From: Cryomorphaceae bacterium ASP10-05a
GTDB taxonomy: Bacteria > Bacteroidota > Bacteroidia > Flavobacteriales_D > Sanyastnellaceae
DNA length: 48,608 bases
Assembly: GCA_000981645.1 (NCBI GenBank)
Contig: LAQC01000035.1
Coordinates: forward strand, 1-48,608
Direction: 5' to 3'
The translations under genes were made by a program, and so were the position numbers. The first letter of the stretch is position 1; each line of letters opens with the position of its first letter. Below the pieces are notes generated by a model. That model made no database searches. It saw nothing but the letters and a program-made list of their open reading frames with translations, and was not told the DNA's origin. This document shows positions 39,573 to 45,835 of this stretch, in pieces.

Positions 39573-40394
39573 ATGAAGAATTTAATTACAACTCCCCTAT
39601 TTTTAGGGATACTTCTAACACTTTTAACTTTCTCTTGCGCGCCATACGAGAAAGAGGGAATAGATCTTCCAGATGCTCCATCGGCTTCTTTTAGCTGGCA
39701 ATATTTAGAAGGTGATGAAAATAGAGTGGTTTTTCAGAGTAATTCTGAAGATAGTTTTATCCATTTTTGGAATTTTGGTAATGGTCAAACCTCTACTCAA
39801 ACTACAGACACCATTTTTTATCCTCAAGCCGGAATATATGAAGTAACTTACTCTGTATCGAATGCAGGAGGAATGGGGACAGCTTCAGACAACCTAAATA
39901 TAGCTATCACTGTCGAACTCCCTTGCGAAGGGACACTAGCGCTGTTAACTGGATGTGCAGAAGGTAAAACCTGGAAACTTTCACAAGTAGCAGGTGCTAT
40001 TTCTGTGGGACCAGACCCCTATTCTGTAGAGTGGTATGCCTCTCCAGCTTCTGGTTTAGTGCCTGAACAATATGCTGATGAATATCAATTTTCTGAAGCC
40101 GGTGATTTTTCTTACCTCAACTATGGTTGTACTATTAACCCATGGGAAGGCTATATATGCAATGCTCTAGAAGTTCCCACCGATTTAACCTATTTACTTA
40201 ATCCAGGAACCGGAACGTCTGGTGAAGATCAGATTATTCTTCAGAACTGTTGGTTTATGGGAGTTTGGGATTCGGGACCTGTTTACGACATAGTGGAACT
40301 TACAGAAACTTCACTTATAATTCATGGTGCAGTTCAAACTGGTGAATGCTCCACAGGAGAAGGGTTTTTCACCCTTTCATTTGTAGCGCAATAA
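39573..40394 (+). CDS. PKD-domain lipoprotein (candidate surface glycan-binding protein)
   Basis: Lipobox LTFSCAP; PKD-like FIHFWNFGNGQTSTQTTDTIFYPQAGIYEVTYSVSNAGG; position directly after susD. Confidence 0.75.
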   Translation: MKNLITTPLFLGILLTLLTFSCAPYEKEGIDLPDAPSASFSWQYLEGDENRVVFQSNSEDSFIHFWNFGNGQTSTQTTDTIFYPQAGIYEVTYSVSNAGGMGTASDNLNIAITVELPCEGTLALLTGCAEGKTWKLSQVAGAISVGPDPYSVEWYASPASGLVPEQYADEYQFSEAGDFSYLNYGCTINPWEGYICNALEVPTDLTYLLNPGTGTSGEDQIILQNCWFMGVWDSGPVYDIVELTETSLIIHGAVQTGECSTGEGFFTLSFVAQ

Positions 40395-40403
40395 TTTAAA
40401 TAT

Positions 40404-41588
40404 ATGAAAATTGCTCAATACTTAATTTATACCTTTATTGGAGTTTCATTGTCGTGTTCTGGATGCAAAGAAGAAGAGGAACCTGAAATCGCTCCAGAAA
40501 TCAAGTTCGAAAGCGATAAAGCAGCGTTTGAAAGTGAGAATACTTCTACCATGGAGTTTAAAGTGAAGTTAGATAAAGCTGGAACATCAAGCCTTACTGT
40601 GGACTACGAAACAGTAGCTATGTCAGCTGAGGAAGATTTAGATTACATACCTGTAGATGGCACCTTGACCTTTACTGCTGGTCAAACAGTGAAAACAATC
40701 ACAGTGGAGATAGTAGTTGATGAATTTTTAGAAGGGGACGAAACCTTCAAGGTTGTGCTGTCTAATCCTATTAATTCTTACTTGAAGGACAATTTACAAG
40801 AAGCTACTGGTACAATTAGAAATGATGATAGCGATTTAGAAATAAATGACAATGGCTTTATGTCGGATGACTCATATCCAGGCATGAATCTAGTATGGTC
40901 AGATGAATTTAATAGTCCTTCTATAGACCCAAATAATTGGACCTATGACATTGGAAACAATGGTTGGGGAAACCAGGAATTACAGAATTATACTGCTAAT
41001 AGCGATAACTCCTACACCTCTAATGAAAAATTAGTGGTTACGGCCTTAGAAAATTCACCCGGGCAATACACCTCCGCCAGACTTAAGTCTATAGATCTAC
41101 AAGAATATCAATATGGAAGAATCGACATAAGAGCTAAACTTCCTGTAGATGCTGGTTTATGGCCTGCTATATGGATGTTAGGTGCTAACTTCCCAGAGGT
41201 AGGCTGGCCCGCATGCGGCGAAATCGATATTATGGAATTAGTAGGGAGCAACCCTAGAAGGGTTCACGGAACAGCTCATTGGGGCCCGAATAACGGGAAC
41301 CATCAATACACTGGCCAAGGAATTTCAATACCTTTTCCTGAAACTTTTGCTGATGAATTTCATGTATTTAGTATCCTTTGGGAAGAAGATAGCATTCAAT
41401 GGTTATTAGATGATGAGATTTACTATAGCATTAGTCCCTCTGATATGAATGGACAAAACTATCCGTTTAACCAACCATTCTTTTTCATTATAAATGTAGC
41501 AGTAGGTGGTCAATGGCCAGGAAACCCAACCGAAGACACTACTTTTCCTGAGTTTATGGCTGTAGATTACGTTAGAGTATTCCAATAG
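40404..41588 (+). CDS. Calx-beta + glycoside hydrolase family 16 lipoprotein (laminarinase-like)
   Basis: Calx-beta segment (DYIPVDGTLTFTAGQTVKTITVEIVVDEFLEGDETFKVVLSNP); GH16 catalytic GEIDIMELVG (ExDxxE); WPAIWMLG. Confidence 0.95.
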   Translation: MKIAQYLIYTFIGVSLSCSGCKEEEEPEIAPEIKFESDKAAFESENTSTMEFKVKLDKAGTSSLTVDYETVAMSAEEDLDYIPVDGTLTFTAGQTVKTITVEIVVDEFLEGDETFKVVLSNPINSYLKDNLQEATGTIRNDDSDLEINDNGFMSDDSYPGMNLVWSDEFNSPSIDPNNWTYDIGNNGWGNQELQNYTANSDNSYTSNEKLVVTALENSPGQYTSARLKSIDLQEYQYGRIDIRAKLPVDAGLWPAIWMLGANFPEVGWPACGEIDIMELVGSNPRRVHGTAHWGPNNGNHQYTGQGISIPFPETFADEFHVFSILWEEDSIQWLLDDEIYYSISPSDMNGQNYPFNQPFFFIINVAVGGQWPGNPTEDTTFPEFMAVDYVRVFQ

Positions 41589-41612
41589 ATTTAGCCTTTA
41601 TAGAACATTTTT

Positions 41613-41637
41613 AAAAGCCTCACTTCGAGGCTTTTTT
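41613..41637 (+). terminator. Rho-independent terminator of the susCD-GH16 operon
   Basis: AAAGCCTC-acttc-GAGGCTTTTTTT. Confidence 0.88.
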
Positions 41638-41907
41638 TGTCTCTAATAATTCGAGGTTATTTAATTATTATTTGAAAGATCCAAACACTAAAAAACTTCC
41701 TACCCCTAGCTTACTATTCCTAAGTTTAATTTGAGTATCTCAGTCTTATGGCACTCTAACAATCACCCTAAGAAAACCCATATAAGAGCGCTTAGAAGAA
41801 TGTTAAAACACAAACAGCCCTTGAAATCAAAGAGCTAAAACAATTTTAAGCACGTAACCTTTATCCTCAAATGAGAAGGGTCTGATCCTAAATTGGATGT
41901 TTGACCA

Positions 41908-41942
41908 TAAAAAAATGGTCTTTCTCATTAAAGAAAGACCAT
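41908..41942 (-). terminator. Rho-independent terminator of the GH3 gene
   Basis: ATGGTCTTTCT-cattaa-AGAAAGACCAT with T-run on the minus strand. Confidence 0.85.
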
Positions 41943-41969
41943 TAAAACTGTCTTTAGCAAGCGTTAATT

Positions 41970-44240
41970 CTATTTCAAATAGAACGGTATTTTCAAGGTA
42001 TCTACCATCAGATTGAAGTCACCTTCCTCAGTTATTCGTTCCATCTCTATGCCCACGAACTCTAAATCTTGACATGTCAAGTTAAACTGAACAAGTCTAG
42101 TTTCACCAGCAGATAAATCTATCTTGGAATATCCCTTTAGCATTTTTACAGCGGGAGTAATAGAAGCCACTTCATCTCTTACATATAATTGAATTACTTC
42201 CTTTCCTGCCAAACCTCCTATGTTTTTCACATCTACGGAAACTGTCAAGCTATCCCCACAGCTAATAGAGTCTGAAGAAATAGACAAATTACTGTATGCA
42301 AACTCGGTATAGCTTAACCCATGACCAAATTCATATTGAGGATAGAATGCATTCAATCCAAATTTAGGGTCTATTAAATCTGTAGTTTTATGATCATAAG
42401 TGCTATGAGAACTCGCATATCTCGGGTAAGTATATGGTAATTTCCCAGAAGGGTTTACCTCACCTGAAATAATATCCAGAATTGCCTGTGCTCCCTCATT
42501 ACCTGGTAAATATGCTTGCACTATAGCATCGGCTAAGGGTTCAATTTGAGAAATAATTCTAGGTCTGCCCTCCACTAACACGATAATTAAATTATCTACT
42601 GCCTCAGAAATTTGCTTCACTAATTCGTATTGTCCCTCCGGAAGATTCATATCCTCTATGTCCCCTACCGTTTCTGTGTAAGGCATTTCGCCCATACATA
42701 TTACCGCAGTTTTAATTCCTTTGGTCTTTAATACCGCCTCATAAATCTCTTTGAAATCTGGGTTTAGTGATGTCTCATGGTGCACCACTTCCAGCTTATC
42801 ACTTTCAGAAAAAGCTTGGAATATTGTTTTTTTCGAAGGATTATTAAATGAAGTATCCACTCCCTGCCATGTTCTTCCCCAACCTCCTATTAGCGCATTT
42901 AAATTATTCGTTAATGGTCCTACTAGAAGTATCCGCTCTTTCCCTAAAGGTAAAGACTGATTATTATTCTTAAGCAGTGTTATAGATTCTCTGGCGGTGT
43001 TTAATGCCGAATTAGCATGTTTCTCACTTCCAAAATCGGGGTAATCATCGAAGTTCATCACCGGATTTTCGAATAACCCCAATTGCATTTTCAATTTTAA
43101 AATCCTTCTTACTGACTCATCTAACCTAGACTCTTTTATTTCCCCTTCTTCTACTAGCTCTTTAAGAAGCACAGGGAAATCATAATCTACAGGAACCATA
43201 CTCATATCTATACCTGCATCTATGGCTAGCTTGATAGCTTCTTTATAATCCTTAGCTACTCGGTGTCTATCTCTAAGGTATTTAATATCCTCCCAATCTG
43301 TTACTACCAATCCTTCAAACCCAAGCTCATCTCTTAAAAGTGTAGTTAATATTTCATGATTAGCATGAACAGGAATACCATTCATTTCACCACTATTCAC
43401 CATCAAGGTTTTAGCACCTGCATCAATCGCACGTTTAAAAGTTGGTAAAAAATATTCTCTCATTTGTCTTTCAGGAACCCATGCTTGAGTTCTGTCTTTT
43501 CCAGTTAGTGTTACACTGTAGCCTAAGAAATGCTTTAAACAAGAAGCTACATGGTAAGGGCTAGAAACATCATCTCCTTCATATCCCTTTATCACATTCT
43601 CTCCCATATCTGAAGCCAAAAGAGGATCTTCTCCAAAAGTCTCCCAGTGCCTTGGCCATCTGGCATCTCTAGCTAAGTCTAGCACTGGAGAAAAGGTCCA
43701 TGGAATATTACTAGCTCTAGTTTCATAGGCTGAGATACATCCCATTTCATAGGCTAGCTCTGTGTTCCAGGTGGCTGCTAAACCTATTTGTTGCGGGAAA
43801 AGACTATTTCCTGTGGTATAATTAACTCCATGAATGGCATCTATACCATATAGAACTGGAATTTTAGATTTTTTTTCTTGCGTTGCAACGCGTTGAATTT
43901 CATTTATTAATTCAAACCATTTCTCTCTAGAATACGCTTGACCTCCTTGGTTAAGTATCGAACCTACTTTTAAATCAACTAAAACCTTTCTGAGTTTAGC
44001 AGAGTCTAATTTATTTGGTTTTTCCAGATTATAAGGTTCACCAACACAAACCATGTCCAAGTTAAGTTGAGTCATTTCACCACATTTATCCTCAAGAGTT
44101 AAAGTAGATAAAATATTTTCTACCCGCTGGTCTATAGTAGAATCATTACTTTCATCTGTTGCTTTATCATCAGGAGATGAAGTACATGCTACTAAAAACA
44201 TCCCGTAACAAAGAGCTAAAAGAAAACTAGTTTTTTTCAT
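41970..44240 (-). CDS. Glycoside hydrolase family 3 lipoprotein (beta-glucosidase, BglX-like)
   Basis: Lipobox FLVACTSS; WTFSPVLDLARDARWPRHWETFGEDPLLASDMG; GLVVTDWED nucleophile; C-terminal fibronectin III-like domain. Confidence 0.95.
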   Translation of the reverse strand: MKKTSFLLALCYGMFLVACTSSPDDKATDESNDSTIDQRVENILSTLTLEDKCGEMTQLNLDMVCVGEPYNLEKPNKLDSAKLRKVLVDLKVGSILNQGGQAYSREKWFELINEIQRVATQEKKSKIPVLYGIDAIHGVNYTTGNSLFPQQIGLAATWNTELAYEMGCISAYETRASNIPWTFSPVLDLARDARWPRHWETFGEDPLLASDMGENVIKGYEGDDVSSPYHVASCLKHFLGYSVTLTGKDRTQAWVPERQMREYFLPTFKRAIDAGAKTLMVNSGEMNGIPVHANHEILTTLLRDELGFEGLVVTDWEDIKYLRDRHRVAKDYKEAIKLAIDAGIDMSMVPVDYDFPVLLKELVEEGEIKESRLDESVRRILKLKMQLGLFENPVMNFDDYPDFGSEKHANSALNTARESITLLKNNNQSLPLGKERILLVGPLTNNLNALIGGWGRTWQGVDTSFNNPSKKTIFQAFSESDKLEVVHHETSLNPDFKEIYEAVLKTKGIKTAVICMGEMPYTETVGDIEDMNLPEGQYELVKQISEAVDNLIIVLVEGRPRIISQIEPLADAIVQAYLPGNEGAQAILDIISGEVNPSGKLPYTYPRYASSHSTYDHKTTDLIDPKFGLNAFYPQYEFGHGLSYTEFAYSNLSISSDSISCGDSLTVSVDVKNIGGLAGKEVIQLYVRDEVASITPAVKMLKGYSKIDLSAGETRLVQFNLTCQDLEFVGIEMERITEEGDFNLMVDTLKIPFYLK

Positions 44241-44256
44241 TTAAATAAATTTCGTA

Positions 44257-44290
44257 TAAAAATTCCCACCTAGTCAAACTAGATGGGAAT
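44257..44290 (-). terminator. Rho-independent terminator between T9SS repeat protein and GH3
   Basis: On minus strand ATTCCCATCTAG-TTTGA-CTAGGTGGGAATTTTT. Confidence 0.82.
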
Positions 44291-44339
44291 GATTTAACAG
44301 ATTAATTACTGGCAATTATAAACCAAAAAATGATTCTTA

Positions 44340-45707
44340 TTATTTCTTAATAAAGCTTCCTAATACAACTCCATTTTCACCTTTAAGGAAATATACTCCT
44401 TGTTCAAGGTCGTTTATATCTATAGAGATCTTAGTAGACCTTACATTCGGTACAGTTTTAACAATTGACCCTAAAGCGTTATATACAACTACTCCATTAT
44501 TAACTTGAATTCCCTCTATGGATAAAGCTCCCTCTGAAATAGGGTTAGGGTAGATAGATACATTTAGGCCATCTATTTCATATACAGAAACCTCACAAGC
44601 TGAACATTCTCCCCAGCATACTGATTCTAATATCACTGCAGCTTCTTGAACTACTACGAATCTATTCCAGAATCCATCAGTTTCGGCAATATCACATCCT
44701 GTAACATCTGTTAAATCTTCTTGGATATTCCAAGCATCAGCAGAATACTTAAAGTCATATGAACCTGAAGCCAACGGTATAGTAGTACTCCATATTCCAT
44801 TCCCTTCATCAGTTAAAGGAGAACAATTTCCACAGAAATCATTAAAAGTTCCGTTTACCTCAGGTAGAGTGAAGTCTTCAGCTACGTTAGTCATATCTAC
44901 CATGAATGTTACGTCATATAAAGTAGGCTCTACAACATCTCCACAAGCGCCACAAGCTTCAAAACAATTTACATCAAGTACTATATCTTCACCAGCTACA
45001 GTAACTAGTCTATTCGTAAACTCACCAGAAGTTAATGTGCAATCTCCATCCTCTATTGGATCAAAAACCTCGTCATTACCATCCCAGCCGTTAATTGTAT
45101 ACTTATACTCCACAGCACCACCATCTAATTCAAGGGTAATTTCATAGACACCGTCATTATCATCGTCAGTCATTTCAGTGCAGCTTCCACACCATCCGTC
45201 TATTGCATTCCCAGTTATATAAACTACATCTGTCTCGGCAACACCCTGCTCATTTACATCTACTCTAAATGTGACGTTTACAGCATCTGTAGGAGCTGTG
45301 CACGTGCCATCTGTAGAGCACTGAGAAAAACATGTACTGATTATTGTATCTTCAGTTACTGGGTCTAAAAGTCTATCACTAAACTCTCCAGTAGCACAGT
45401 CCTGACCTACTATGTTTTCTTTACACGTATAATCTGGACAATTTCCATTTGTAAAAGTGTATGGACATGTAAATCCCACTGGCTTAGTAACTGTTATAGT
45501 CCAAACACCATCCATATCATCGTCATTCATGGCATTTTCTCCTGGATTACCAAAACAGTCTGGACCTCCACCTGCGAGATAAACGCCAGATTCGGCTACA
45601 GTTTCATTATCCATGTTCACGTTAAAAGTGATATTGACATCTTGTGCGTTTAAACTACCAAAAGATAGTATTAAACCTAAAAAGCAAAAAGTGTATAGTT
45701 TTTTCAT
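44340..45707 (-). CDS. Secreted protein with three Cys-rich E-set/CBM-like modules and T9SS type A sorting domain
   Basis: Signal peptide; repeats such as VNGTFNDFCGNCSPLTDEGNGIWSTTIPLASGSYDFKYSADAWN...CWGECSAC; C-terminus VSIYPNPISEGALSIEG...LEQGVYFLKGENGVVLGSFIKK. Confidence 0.85.
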   Translation of the reverse strand: MKKLYTFCFLGLILSFGSLNAQDVNITFNVNMDNETVAESGVYLAGGGPDCFGNPGENAMNDDDMDGVWTITVTKPVGFTCPYTFTNGNCPDYTCKENIVGQDCATGEFSDRLLDPVTEDTIISTCFSQCSTDGTCTAPTDAVNVTFRVDVNEQGVAETDVVYITGNAIDGWCGSCTEMTDDDNDGVYEITLELDGGAVEYKYTINGWDGNDEVFDPIEDGDCTLTSGEFTNRLVTVAGEDIVLDVNCFEACGACGDVVEPTLYDVTFMVDMTNVAEDFTLPEVNGTFNDFCGNCSPLTDEGNGIWSTTIPLASGSYDFKYSADAWNIQEDLTDVTGCDIAETDGFWNRFVVVQEAAVILESVCWGECSACEVSVYEIDGLNVSIYPNPISEGALSIEGIQVNNGVVVYNALGSIVKTVPNVRSTKISIDINDLEQGVYFLKGENGVVLGSFIKK

Positions 45708-45778
45708 TTATATAAATTATTTAATTACAACCTCTATATTTTTAATTTGAATAGAAGTAAATGTTTCATTATATATAA

Positions 45779-45815
45779 AAAGAGCTCGATGAGGAGAACC
45801 TCACCAAGCTCTTCT
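45779..45815 (-). terminator. Rho-independent terminator of the large modular protein gene
   Basis: AAGAGCTC..TGAGG-AGAA-CCTCA..AAGCTCTT; T-run on minus strand. Confidence 0.82.
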
Positions 45816-45835
45816 TAGTTGTATATAGTTATATT

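Noticed and set aside
41640-41907. Intergenic space between the GH16 and GH3 terminators as a hidden gene
   Set aside because: No coherent translation found on either strand by eye; probably spacer.
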